This document shows, piece by piece, positions 15,592 through 22,356 of a stretch of DNA of 28,230 nucleotides; position 1 is the stretch's first letter, and each line of letters begins with the position of its first letter. The notes under the pieces were generated by a model. It did no database searches. It was given only the letters and a program-made list of their open reading frames with translations, and was not told the DNA's origin. The DNA comes from Acidimicrobiia bacterium. GTDB lineage: Bacteria; Actinomycetota; Acidimicrobiia; Spongiisociales; SHLN01. Where the stretch lies: the NCBI GenBank assembly GCA_004283105.1, contig SHLN01000005.1, positions 1 through 28,230 of the forward strand, read 5' to 3'. The translations under genes and the position numbers were made by a program.

Positions 15592-16315
15592 ACAACGGCG
15601 CCAGTATGAGCGCCGGAAGCAGGTTGGCTACCCGGATGCGTTTCAGGTCGAGCAAGCGGAGCGCCACCCCGATCAGCAGGATGCCTCCGGCGGTGGTGAG
15701 TGCATCCAGCGATGTGCCGGAGAGGAAATCGCCGAGCACCGCCGACAGCCCGGCAATGCTGCCCTGCACCACCAGCACGGTGACCGCCGACAGCATCACT
15801 CCCCAGCCGTAGACGGCGGCAAACGCAGCCGAGGCAAACCCGTCCAAACCGGCCTTGATGTACAGCAGTTCCGGATCGCCCAGCCCGTCGTTGATGGACC
15901 CCAGCACCGTGAGGGGGCCGACGCAAAAGACGAGCGAGGCCACCACAAAGCCCTCTCCGAACCGGCTGCGTCGATCGTCGGGGAGGTCCCCGACGGCGGC
16001 TTCGGGAAGCTCGGGATCGATGGTGGGGGCGGCATGCTGGCCGGCGAATCGGTCGCGCAGCCGGTCACCGAGCCACTCCAGGCCCTGCTCGATCCGCAGC
16101 AGTTCCCCGATGACACCACCGGCCAGAATGGCCGCCAGGATCGGGATGAGCTCTTCGGCTACGAGGGAATCGCGCACCGCGATGGTGAGGGTGAGCAATC
16201 CGAGGCCGGCCATGACGGTGGTCCGGATGCGTTCGGGAAATCGGCTCGCGGCGACGGCGCCAACCGTGGTGCCGATGATGACGGTGATGACGTTGGCGGC
16301 GGTGCCGAGGAACAT
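15578..16315 (-). CDS. DUF554 (YqgA/YdfK-like) membrane protein
   Basis: This 245-residue protein starts MFLGTAANVITVIIGTTVGA and contains GLLTLTIAVRDSL, ILAAILAGGVIGELLRIEQGLE and VASLVFCVGPLTVLGSINDGL. These are the conserved segments of the DUF554 family, which has about seven membrane helices. Its function is not established in general; a transport role is often guessed. The ATG starts one base after the cimA stop, so it is almost certainly translated from the cimA transcript. The last codons overlap the NUDIX gene on the other strand by 14 bp. Confidence 0.93.
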   Translation of the reverse strand: MFLGTAANVITVIIGTTVGAVAASRFPERIRTTVMAGLGLLTLTIAVRDSLVAEELIPILAAILAGGVIGELLRIEQGLEWLGDRLRDRFAGQHAAPTIDPELPEAAVGDLPDDRRSRFGEGFVVASLVFCVGPLTVLGSINDGLGDPELLYIKAGLDGFASAAFAAVYGWGVMLSAVTVLVVQGSIAGLSAVLGDFLSGTSLDALTTAGGILLIGVALRLLDLKRIRVANLLPALILAPLFTAL

Positions 16316-16316
16316 G

Positions 16317-17873
16317 TCAGGTCAAGCGCAGCAGGCCGACCACGACGCCGTCGGCGACCGCCTCCCACGACGCTTCGATGATGTTCTCGTGCACGCCGAT
16401 CGTGCCCCACGCCTGACGTCCATCGCTCATCTCCAGGAGCACGCGAGTGACGGCGGCCGTGCCGGCGGCCGGATCGAGCACTCGCACGCGGTAGTCGGTG
16501 AGCCGCAGGTGCTCGACGTTCGGGTAGGCGCCGGCCAGCGCCTGGCGGAGGGCACGGTCGAGCGCGTTGACCGGGCCGTCGCCTTCGGCGGTCGCCACGA
16601 CCCGCTCTCCTCGCACGTGCACCTTGATGGTTGCCTCGGCGATGACGTCCCCGCCGACCCGGCGCTCGGTGAACACCCGGAACGACTCGAGTTCGAAGAA
16701 CGGCTGGGTCCAGCCGGTGGCGTTCCGGACCAGCAACTCGAACGTACCGTCGGCAGCTTCGATCTGGTAGCCGCGTGCCTCCAGGTCTTTTACCGTGGTG
16801 AGAACGGTTGCGGCGGTGGCGTCGTCGAGGTCGAGCCCGTGCTCACGGGCCTTGCCGAGGACGGTAGAGCGACCTGCCATCTCCGACACGACCATGCGAG
16901 TGGTGTTGCCGACCTCGGCGGGGCTGATGTGCTCATACGCATCTGACCGTCGGGCCAGCGCCGAGGTATGGAGCCCGGCCTTGTGAGCAAACGCCGACGT
17001 CCCCACATACGGGTGATGCGGATCCACCGAGATGTTGACGAGATCGGCGATGAGGTGCGAGATAGTCGTGAGTCGGGTGAGGCGTTCCTTGGGGATTGCC
17101 TCCACTCCCTGTTTGAGGACCAGGTCCGGCAGCACCGTGCACAGGTCGGCATTGCCGGTCCGCTCCCCGTAGCCATTGACGCAGCCCTGTACCTGGATGG
17201 CTCCGGCCTCAACGGCGGCGAGTGTATTGGCGACCGCGCAGCCCGAATCGTTGTGGGTGTGAATGCCGAGGGTCGCGTCGGGAACAGCCGACCGGGTGGC
17301 TGAGACGGCTGCGGCGATCGACCCCGGCAGGCCGCCGCCATTGGTGTCGCAGAGAATGACTCGTTCCGCTCCGGCTTCGGTGGCGGCGCGCACGACGGAG
17401 AGGGCGTACTCGGGATTGTGAGCGAAGCCGTCGAAGAAGTGCTCGGCGTCCAGAAACACTCGCTTCCCCTCCGAACGAAGGAATGTCACGGTGTCGGTGA
17501 CCATGGCGATCCCCTCTTCAAGGCTGGTCCGGAGGGCTTCGGTCACGTGGTAGTCCCACGACTTGCCGACGATGCAGATGACATCGGTGTTGGCGTCGAG
17601 CAGCGCTTGCAGCTGCGGATCGGATGCCGCCTCGGTATCGGCCCTCCGGGTTGAGCCGAACGCGACGAGGGTGGCGGTTTCCAGGTCGAGTTCCTTCTCG
17701 GCCCGGGCAAAGAACTCGGTGTCCTTCGGTAGAGCTCCCGGCCAACCTCCTTCGATGTAATGAACGCCGAGCTCGTCGAGCAGGGTGGCGACGCGCAGCT
17801 TCTCCTCAACCGTCAGGCTGATGCCCTCCCGCTGAGTCCCGTCGCGCAGGGTGGTGTCATATACCTCGACCAT
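16317..17873 (-). CDS. cimA: (R)-citramalate synthase
   Basis: This 518-residue enzyme condenses pyruvate and acetyl-CoA to citramalate, the first step of the threonine-independent isoleucine pathway. The TIM-barrel start MVEVYDTTLRDGTQREG holds the metal and substrate residues of the DRE-TIM family. HTHNDSGCAVAN and QGCVNGYGERTGNADL are the second and third signatures, and GWPGALPKDTEFF distinguishes CimA from 2-isopropylmalate synthase. The C-terminal 130 residues are the LeuA-type dimer domain that binds the feedback inhibitor. The ATG at 17873 follows AAAGGAGG; the frame continues to 17927 but that part overlaps the leader terminator. It is preceded by a proposed attenuator and followed by DUF554. 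Confidence 0.95.
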   Translation of the reverse strand: MVEVYDTTLRDGTQREGISLTVEEKLRVATLLDELGVHYIEGGWPGALPKDTEFFARAEKELDLETATLVAFGSTRRADTEAASDPQLQALLDANTDVICIVGKSWDYHVTEALRTSLEEGIAMVTDTVTFLRSEGKRVFLDAEHFFDGFAHNPEYALSVVRAATEAGAERVILCDTNGGGLPGSIAAAVSATRSAVPDATLGIHTHNDSGCAVANTLAAVEAGAIQVQGCVNGYGERTGNADLCTVLPDLVLKQGVEAIPKERLTRLTTISHLIADLVNISVDPHHPYVGTSAFAHKAGLHTSALARRSDAYEHISPAEVGNTTRMVVSEMAGRSTVLGKAREHGLDLDDATAATVLTTVKDLEARGYQIEAADGTFELLVRNATGWTQPFFELESFRVFTERRVGGDVIAEATIKVHVRGERVVATAEGDGPVNALDRALRQALAGAYPNVEHLRLTDYRVRVLDPAAGTAAVTRVLLEMSDGRQAWGTIGVHENIIEASWEAVADGVVVGLLRLT

Positions 17874-17886
17874 CCCTCCTCCTTTC

Positions 17887-17916
17887 AACAAGAAACCCTC
17901 CGGAAGGTCCGAAGGG
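17887..17916 (-). terminator. Leader (attenuator) terminator upstream of cimA
   Basis: Read on the minus strand, CCCTTCGGA (17916-17908), loop CCT, and TCCGGAGGG (17904-17896) form a 9-bp stem with one U·G pair, followed directly by TTTCTTGTT. It lies between the cimA promoter and its ribosome binding site, in the orientation of cimA. A terminator here would stop transcription before cimA unless prevented. Confidence 0.8.
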
Positions 17917-17921
17917 CAGGG

Positions 17922-17946
17922 GCGCATACGTCGGCGACGTATGCGC
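17922..17946 (-). promoter_or_regulatory. 11-bp hairpin in the cimA leader
   Basis: The arm GCGCATACGTC and its exact complement GACGTATGCGC form a perfect 11-bp stem with a 3-nt loop. On the minus strand the stem begins at the last base of the leader peptide stop codon and ends 5 nt before the terminator stem. It is placed where a ribosome stalled on the leader peptide would mask its first arm. Confidence 0.75.
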
Positions 17947-17975
17947 TAAGTAATGAGGATCTGGGCTGTGTTCAC
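17946..17975 (-). CDS. Putative cimA leader peptide MNTAQILIT
   Basis: GTG at 17975 opens nine codons, GTG AAC ACA GCC CAG ATC CTC ATT ACT, then TAG. Ile-Leu-Ile-Thr at the end is what would be expected for translation-coupled sensing of branched-chain amino acids by a cimA attenuator. The start has no Shine-Dalgarno sequence but lies 9 nt after a possible -10 box, so it could be leaderless, as attenuator peptides in actinobacteria often are. It is too short to be proven by sequence alone. Confidence 0.6.
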   Translation of the reverse strand: MNTAQILIT

Positions 17976-17984
17976 GTGGCCGCC

Positions 17985-18013
17985 AGTTTGGTGGGAACGA
18001 GGGAGGAAGTCAA
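17985..18013 (-). promoter_or_regulatory. Candidate promoter of the cimA leader
   Basis: On the minus strand TTGACT (18013-18008) is five of six to the -35 consensus, and 17 nt later CAAACT (17990-17985) is a weak -10 box. The predicted start of transcription falls at or just before the leader peptide GTG at 17975. It starts 4 bp from the heptamer array to its right. Confidence 0.55.
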
Positions 18014-18017
18014 CACG

Positions 18018-18110
18018 AGGCAGTAAGCAGTAAGCAGTAAGCAGTAGGCCAGCAATATGGAGCGTTTCGCCTACTGCCTATTGCCCACTGCCTATTGCTC
18101 CCTGCCTGCC
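18018..18110. repeat. Paired inverted heptamer arrays between cimA and trpS
   Basis: The left arm is AGGCAGT followed by three AAGCAGT units and AGGCCAG (18018-18052). The right arm is GCCTACT, GCCTATT, GCCCACT, GCCTATT, GCTCCCT, GCCTGCC (18069-18110). The right arm is complementary in sense to the left, giving an imperfect hairpin between the divergent cimA and trpS promoters. Confidence 0.92.
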
Positions 18111-18119
18111 CGGAGCTAC

Positions 18120-18125
18120 TACTCT
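18120..18125 (+). promoter_or_regulatory. Candidate -10 box (TACTCT) of leaderless trpS
   Basis: TACTCT fits TAnnnT and ends 10 nt before the trpS ATG, which has no Shine-Dalgarno sequence. A weak TTGCTC at 18095-18100, 19 nt upstream and inside the heptamer array, is the only -35 candidate. Confidence 0.4.
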
Positions 18126-18135
18126 TCCCAGCCTC

Positions 18136-19119
18136 ATGACCAAACAAATCGTCTTCTCTGGTATCCAGCCGACGGGTGACATCCACATCGGGAACTATCT
18201 CGGTGCGTTGCGCAACTGGGTGCGGTTACAGGATGAGTACGAGACCATCTACTGCGTAGTCGACCTGCATGCCCTCACCATCCCGCAGGATCCTGCTGCA
18301 TTCGAGAAGGACCGCCTGGAGGCGGCGAAGATGGTGATTGCGGCCGGGGTAGACCCGACCACCTCGCTGTTCTACTACCAGAGCCAGGTACCGCAGCACA
18401 CCGAGCTGTCCTGGATCCTCGGGACGCTCACCCAGCTCGGGTCGCTCAATCGGATGACCCAGTTCAAGGACAAGTCGGATCGGGTCGGAGCCAATCTTGG
18501 GCTCTATGCCTATCCCGTTCTGATGGCGGCCGACATCCTCATTCACCATGCGCACAAGGTCCCGGTGGGCGAGGATCAGACCCAGCATCTGGAGCTGGCC
18601 CGTGACCTGGCCGAACGATTCAATCGGCGGTACGGAGATGAGTTCCCGGTTCCCGAGGGCATCATCCCCGAGCACGGCGCCCGCATCATGTCGCTCCAGG
18701 ATCCGACCTCGAAGATGTCGAAATCCGACCCGAACCAGGGGAGCCGGATCCTTCTGCTCGATGAGCCAGATGTGGTTCGCAAGAAGATCGGACGGGCCGT
18801 CACGGATTCAGGCACCGGCATCGAATACGACTGGGAGAAGAAGCCCGGCATCACGAACCTGCTCGAGATCCTGTCGTTGTTCCAGGACACCGCCGTTGAG
18901 ACGCTCGTGGCTGAGCACCACGACAAGCAGTACGGCGAGTTCAAGCAACTGGTGGCCGAGGCCGTTGTCGACGGCCTGGCACCCATCCGGTCTGCCTACA
19001 ACACCCTCGAAGACGAGGACGTGTCTCGTCTCATGAACAAGGGTGCCCTCGACGCCCGCACAAGCGCGGAGAAGTACCAGGTCGGCGTCAGGCAGAAGGT
19101 TGGGTTGACGGGGCACTAG
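18136..19119 (+). CDS. trpS: Tryptophanyl-tRNA synthetase
   Basis: This 327-residue class I synthetase charges tRNA-Trp. The HIGH-like signature is TGDIHIGNYLGAL (HIGN, about residues 17-20) and the KMSKS loop is exact at about 193-197. GEDQTQHLELARDLAERFN is the typical bacterial TrpS segment between them. Length and ends are normal. It is monocistronic here: large repeat-filled spacers lie on both sides. ATG 18136 has no ribosome binding site, so the mRNA may be leaderless. Confidence 0.97.
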   Translation: MTKQIVFSGIQPTGDIHIGNYLGALRNWVRLQDEYETIYCVVDLHALTIPQDPAAFEKDRLEAAKMVIAAGVDPTTSLFYYQSQVPQHTELSWILGTLTQLGSLNRMTQFKDKSDRVGANLGLYAYPVLMAADILIHHAHKVPVGEDQTQHLELARDLAERFNRRYGDEFPVPEGIIPEHGARIMSLQDPTSKMSKSDPNQGSRILLLDEPDVVRKKIGRAVTDSGTGIEYDWEKKPGITNLLEILSLFQDTAVETLVAEHHDKQYGEFKQLVAEAVVDGLAPIRSAYNTLEDEDVSRLMNKGALDARTSAEKYQVGVRQKVGLTGH

Positions 19120-19126
19120 CGAGGCC

Positions 19127-19273
19127 GCTGCCCGCGACCCGCTGCCCGCTGCCCGCTGCCGCTACCCGCAAGAGGGTGACTGGCGTGATCTGGTCTGCTG
19201 GCGTGTCAAGGTCTTGCGGGGCATTGCTTTTGGTTCTGAAGCGGGCAGCGGGTAGCCGGGAGCGGGTAGCGAC
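19127..19273. repeat. Large inverted repeat built from heptamer arrays (GCTGCCC / GCGGGTA)
   Basis: The left arm is GCTGCCC, GCGACCC, GCTGCCC, GCTGCCC, GCTGCC, GCTACCC (19127-19167). The right arm is GCGGGCA, GCGGGTA, GCCGGGA, GCGGGTA (19241-19268). Inside them a perfect 9-bp pair CCCGCAAGA (19165-19173) and TCTTGCGGG (19212-19220) continues the stem. The unit is the same GCTnCCC type as at 12414-12500. It separates trpS from guaB3. Confidence 0.9.
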
Positions 19274-19322
19274 TTCTTTCGCGACCCCGCTCTGGAACGA
19301 ATTCCGCGCTGCTGGTGGGTAC

Positions 19323-19328
19323 TACAGT
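19323..19328 (+). promoter_or_regulatory. Candidate -10 box (TACAGT) of leaderless guaB3
   Basis: TACAGT fits TAnnnT and ends 7 nt before the ATG at 19336, with no Shine-Dalgarno sequence between. A GAATTCC begins 24 bp upstream of it, as it does 23 bp upstream of the pcrA -10 box. Confidence 0.5.
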
Positions 19329-19335
19329 CGCGCCC

Positions 19336-20496
19336 ATGGCAGAGATCGAAATAGGCATTGGCAAGTCCGGTCGTCAGGCGTATGGCTTTGACGACATCGC
19401 AATCGTTCCGTCCCGGCGCACGCGCGACCCCGAAGACGTCGATTTGAGCTGGGAGATCGACGCCTACAAGTTCGACTTGCCGCTCATGGCCTCGGCGATG
19501 GATTCCGGAGTCAGCCCCGACACGGCCGTCGAGATCGGTCGCCTGGGCGGCCTGGCGGTGCTCAATCTGGAAGGCCTCTGGACGAGGTATGAGGATCCGA
19601 CCCCCCAACTCGAGGAGATCGCCTCCCTCCCGGCCGAGAAGGCCACCCGGCGCATGCAGGAGATCTATCAGGAGCCGCTCAAGCCCGAGCTCATCGGCCA
19701 GAGGATCGCCGACTTGCGCAGTGCCGGCATCGTCACCGCCGCCAGCCTCACTCCGCAGCGGGTCGAGCAGTACGCCGGGCTCACCGTCGAAGCCGGCCTC
19801 CACCTCCTCGTTATCCAGGGCACGGTCGTTTCGGCCGAACATGTGTCGAGTCGCTCTGAGCCCCTCAACCTGAAGGAGTTCATCCGTGGATTCGAGCTGC
19901 CGGTCATCGTCGGCGGCGTTGCCTCCTACTCCACCACGTTGCACCTCATGCGAACCGGCGCCGTCGGCGTGCTGGTCGGCGTGGGACCAGGGGCGGCTTG
20001 CACAACCCGCGGCGTTCTCGGCATCGGAGTACCGCAGGCCACCGCTATTGCCGACGCCGCCGGAGCCCGCATGGCCTACCTCGACGAAAGTGGCCGCTAC
20101 GTACACGTCATCGCAGACGGCGGGATGCGCCGGGGCGGCGACATCGCCAAGGCCATCGCCTGCGGGGCGGACGCAGTCATGATCGGTTCGCCGCTCGCGT
20201 CGGCCCAGGAATCGCCCGGCCGGGGCGTGCACTGGGGCATGGCAACGTTCCATCCCACCCTCCCGCGCGGCGCCAGGGTCGAAGTCGGCAGCCTCGGCAG
20301 CCTCGAGGAGATCCTCGTCGGCCCCGCTTACGAGAACGACGGGAGACGCAACCTGTTCGGTGGCCTGCGGGTATCCATGGCCACCACCGGTTACGAGGCA
20401 ATCAAGGACTTCCAGAAGGCCGAGGTCATGATCGCCCCGGCCCTCCAGACTGAGGGCAAGGCCCTGCAGAAGGCCCAGCGAGTGGGAATGGCCTGA
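19336..20496 (+). CDS. guaB3: GuaB3 family IMP dehydrogenase-related protein
   Basis: This 386-residue protein is a member of the IMP dehydrogenase/GMP reductase family without CBS domains. It begins EIGIGKSGRQAYGFDDIAIVPSRRTRDPEDVDLSW, and carries the catalytic loop VGVGPGAACTTRGVLGIG with Cys222 as the nucleophile, and IADGGMRRGGDIAKAIACGADAVMIGSPLA for phosphate binding. These mark the GuaB3 branch found in actinobacteria and cyanobacteria rather than classical guaB. Its reaction in actinobacteria is, to my knowledge, unsettled. It overlaps guaA by one base (TGATG), which links it to GMP formation. I start at ATG 19336; the GTG at 19315 lies upstream of the promoter box. Confidence 0.93.
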   Translation: MAEIEIGIGKSGRQAYGFDDIAIVPSRRTRDPEDVDLSWEIDAYKFDLPLMASAMDSGVSPDTAVEIGRLGGLAVLNLEGLWTRYEDPTPQLEEIASLPAEKATRRMQEIYQEPLKPELIGQRIADLRSAGIVTAASLTPQRVEQYAGLTVEAGLHLLVIQGTVVSAEHVSSRSEPLNLKEFIRGFELPVIVGGVASYSTTLHLMRTGAVGVLVGVGPGAACTTRGVLGIGVPQATAIADAAGARMAYLDESGRYVHVIADGGMRRGGDIAKAIACGADAVMIGSPLASAQESPGRGVHWGMATFHPTLPRGARVEVGSLGSLEEILVGPAYENDGRRNLFGGLRVSMATTGYEAIKDFQKAEVMIAPALQTEGKALQKAQRVGMA

Positions 20497-22049
20497 TGCA
20501 GCCCATTCACGAAGAGGGCTTCGACCGGGTCCTCGTGGTCGACTTCGGAGCCCAGTACGCCCAGCTGATAGCCCGCCGGGTTCGCGAGGCCCACGTGTTC
20601 TCTGAGATCATCCCGCGCGACGCCACGGCTGAGGAAGCGGCAGCCAAGAATCCGACCGCCATCATTCTCTCCGGTGGCCCGGCCTCGGTGTACTCAGAGA
20701 ACGCCTACGACATCGACCCCGGTGTCTTCGAGCTCGGGGTGCCGGTGTTCGGGATTTGCTACGGACACCAGCTCCTGGCCCACGGTCTGGGCGGTGTCGT
20801 CGATCGGCGCGAGGCCGGTGAGTATGGCAAGGCCGACCTCGAAACGACCGACGAGGCGTCCTTGCTGTTCGCCGAGTTGCCGGAGATTCAGCCGGTCTGG
20901 ATGAGCCACGGAGATGCGGTCGTCAAGGCGCCCCCCGGCTTCACGGTCACAGCCAGCACGCCCGGTTCGCCGGTCGCGGCGATGGAGGATGCCACCCGCA
21001 GCTTCTACGGGGTTCAGTTCCACCCCGAGGTGGCCCACACGCCACGCGGCCAGGAGATCCTCAAGCAATTCCTCTACGAGGCAGCCGGTGCCCGTCCGAC
21101 CTGGACGCACGTGTCGATCATCGAGCGGTCCGTCGACCACATCCGCGCCCAGGTGGGGGACCGCAAGGTCATCTGCGGACTGTCGGGCGGAGTGGACTCT
21201 GCGGTGGCTGCCGCACTCGTCCACAAGGCAGTGGGCGATCAGCTCACCTGCGTGTTCATTGATCATGGTTTGCTGCGGGCCGGAGAGGCAGAGCAGGTCG
21301 TCGAAACCTTCGATTCGGCGTTTCACATGAACCTCATTCATGTCGACGCAGCCGAGCGGTTCGTCGCTGCCCTGGAGGGAGTAACGGACCCGGAACGCAA
21401 GCGGATGATCATCGGCGAGACCTTCATCAGGGTGTTCGAGGAGGTCGCCGCCGATCTGGAGGATGTCGATCTGCTCGTGCAGGGAACGCTCTATCCGGAC
21501 ATCATCGAATCCGGTACCAAGGACGCTGCCAAGATCAAGAGCCACCACAACGTCGGCGGATTGCCGGAGGACATGCAGTTCGAGCTCGTCGAACCGCTCC
21601 GCGATCTCTTCAAGGATGAGGTCCGGGCGGTCGGCGAGGAGCTCGGACTCCCCGATGAGATCGTGTGGCGCCAGCCCTTCCCGGGCCCGGGCCTGGCCAT
21701 TCGCATCATCGGAGAAGTCACCGAGGAGCGTCTCAATATTCTCCGGGCGGCCGATCACATCATCAGCGAGGAGATTCGGCGGGCCGGACTCTACAAGGAC
21801 CTCTGGCAGTCGTTCGGGGTGCTGGCCGGCATTCGCACGGTTGGGGTACAGGGCGACGAGCGCACCTATGCGCACCCGCTGATTCTGCGGGCCGTCACAT
21901 CCGACGATGCCATGACGGCCGACTGGGCCCGCCTTCCCTACGAGGTCCTCGAGCGGATCTCGTCGCGCGTCATCAACGAAGTCGACGGAATCAACCGGGT
22001 CACCTACGACATCTCCTCGAAACCCCCCGCCACCATCGAGTGGGAGTAG
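20496..22049 (+). CDS. guaA: GMP synthase (glutamine-hydrolysing)
   Basis: This 517-residue enzyme converts XMP to GMP with ATP and glutamine. The N-terminal class I glutamine amidotransferase has Cys88 in GICYGHQ, and His176 and Glu178 in FHPEV. The ATP pyrophosphatase domain has the PP-loop SGGVDS (about 230-235), and the C-terminal dimer domain ends RVTYDISSKPPATIEWE, the standard ending. It is complete and overlaps guaB3 by one base. It is followed by a 307-bp spacer full of hairpins. Confidence 0.98.
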   Translation: MQPIHEEGFDRVLVVDFGAQYAQLIARRVREAHVFSEIIPRDATAEEAAAKNPTAIILSGGPASVYSENAYDIDPGVFELGVPVFGICYGHQLLAHGLGGVVDRREAGEYGKADLETTDEASLLFAELPEIQPVWMSHGDAVVKAPPGFTVTASTPGSPVAAMEDATRSFYGVQFHPEVAHTPRGQEILKQFLYEAAGARPTWTHVSIIERSVDHIRAQVGDRKVICGLSGGVDSAVAAALVHKAVGDQLTCVFIDHGLLRAGEAEQVVETFDSAFHMNLIHVDAAERFVAALEGVTDPERKRMIIGETFIRVFEEVAADLEDVDLLVQGTLYPDIIESGTKDAAKIKSHHNVGGLPEDMQFELVEPLRDLFKDEVRAVGEELGLPDEIVWRQPFPGPGLAIRIIGEVTEERLNILRAADHIISEEIRRAGLYKDLWQSFGVLAGIRTVGVQGDERTYAHPLILRAVTSDDAMTADWARLPYEVLERISSRVINEVDGINRVTYDISSKPPATIEWE

Positions 22050-22052
22050 GCG

Positions 22053-22099
22053 GCAACTCAGCTTCGCTGAGTTGCTTGGGAGAACGGCTTCGCCGTTCT
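22053..22099 (+). other. Two tandem TTC-loop hairpins after guaA
   Basis: The first has 10-bp arms (GCAACTCAGC at 22053-22062 and its exact complement at 22066-22075). The second has 8-bp arms (AGAACGGC at 22081-22088 and its complement at 22092-22099). Both loops are TTC. They begin 4 bp after the guaA stop and lack a U-run, so they may be mRNA-stabilising ends or a dispersed repeat. Confidence 0.75.
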
Positions 22100-22129
22100 A
22101 CATGGCGGGTCGGGCCGCCTCCGTGTCAG

Positions 22130-22175
22130 TCCCCCCGGCTTGCCCGGGGGGAAGGTACCGCTCGCCGTAGGCGAG
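22130..22175. other. C/G-rich hairpin plus CTCGCC/GGCGAG hairpin
   Basis: TCCCCCCGG (22130-22138) pairs with CCGGGGGGA (22144-22152) around CTTGC. Eight bases later CTCGCC (22161-22166) pairs with GGCGAG (22170-22175) around GTA. The pair of close, strong hairpins resembles a mobile or REP-like intergenic element, but no second copy occurs in this window. Confidence 0.55.
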
Positions 22176-22231
22176 GGGTAGGGGAGTTCTTGCCGTTCCC
22201 GTTCCCGCCAGCCGTCCCCCGTCCGATCTGA

Positions 22232-22259
22232 AGCGGGCAGCGGGCAGCGGGCAGCGATC
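22232..22259 (+). repeat. Heptamer array, unit AGCGGGC
   Basis: Three perfect AGCGGGC units are followed by AGCGATC. The unit is the rotated form of the GCGGGCA unit in the right arm at 19241. A Pro-codon-like C-rich stretch at about 22191-22222 may be a decayed complementary arm. Confidence 0.88.
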
Positions 22260-22356
22260 CACCAGCAACGCTCCGTGCTGTGTTTCGATTGCCTCAAGCT
22301 GGCCGTTTTCTTGGTCGATACCGCTTGCTAGTCCCTCGAGAACTGGCAAGGAATCC

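Larger units (their letters stand above)
22050..22356. other. Intergenic region with a hairpin cluster between guaA and the CheA-like gene
   Basis: I see no gene here. It holds two consecutive hairpins after the guaA stop, a C/G-rich hairpin and a CTCGCC/GGCGAG hairpin, then a heptamer array at 22232-22259. The last 97 bp before the CheA-like start look like ordinary leader sequence; I could not identify a good promoter in them. No U-run terminator is visible. Confidence 0.6.

Noticed and set aside
15383..16946. Two long plus-strand frames over DUF554 and cimA
   Set aside because: They overlap two genes with strong family signatures on the minus strand and have shadow-like composition.
17874..18013. 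T-box riboswitch in front of cimA
   Set aside because: The leader is only about 100 nt, and I see no T-box sequence or specifier-loop structure; a leader peptide explains it better.
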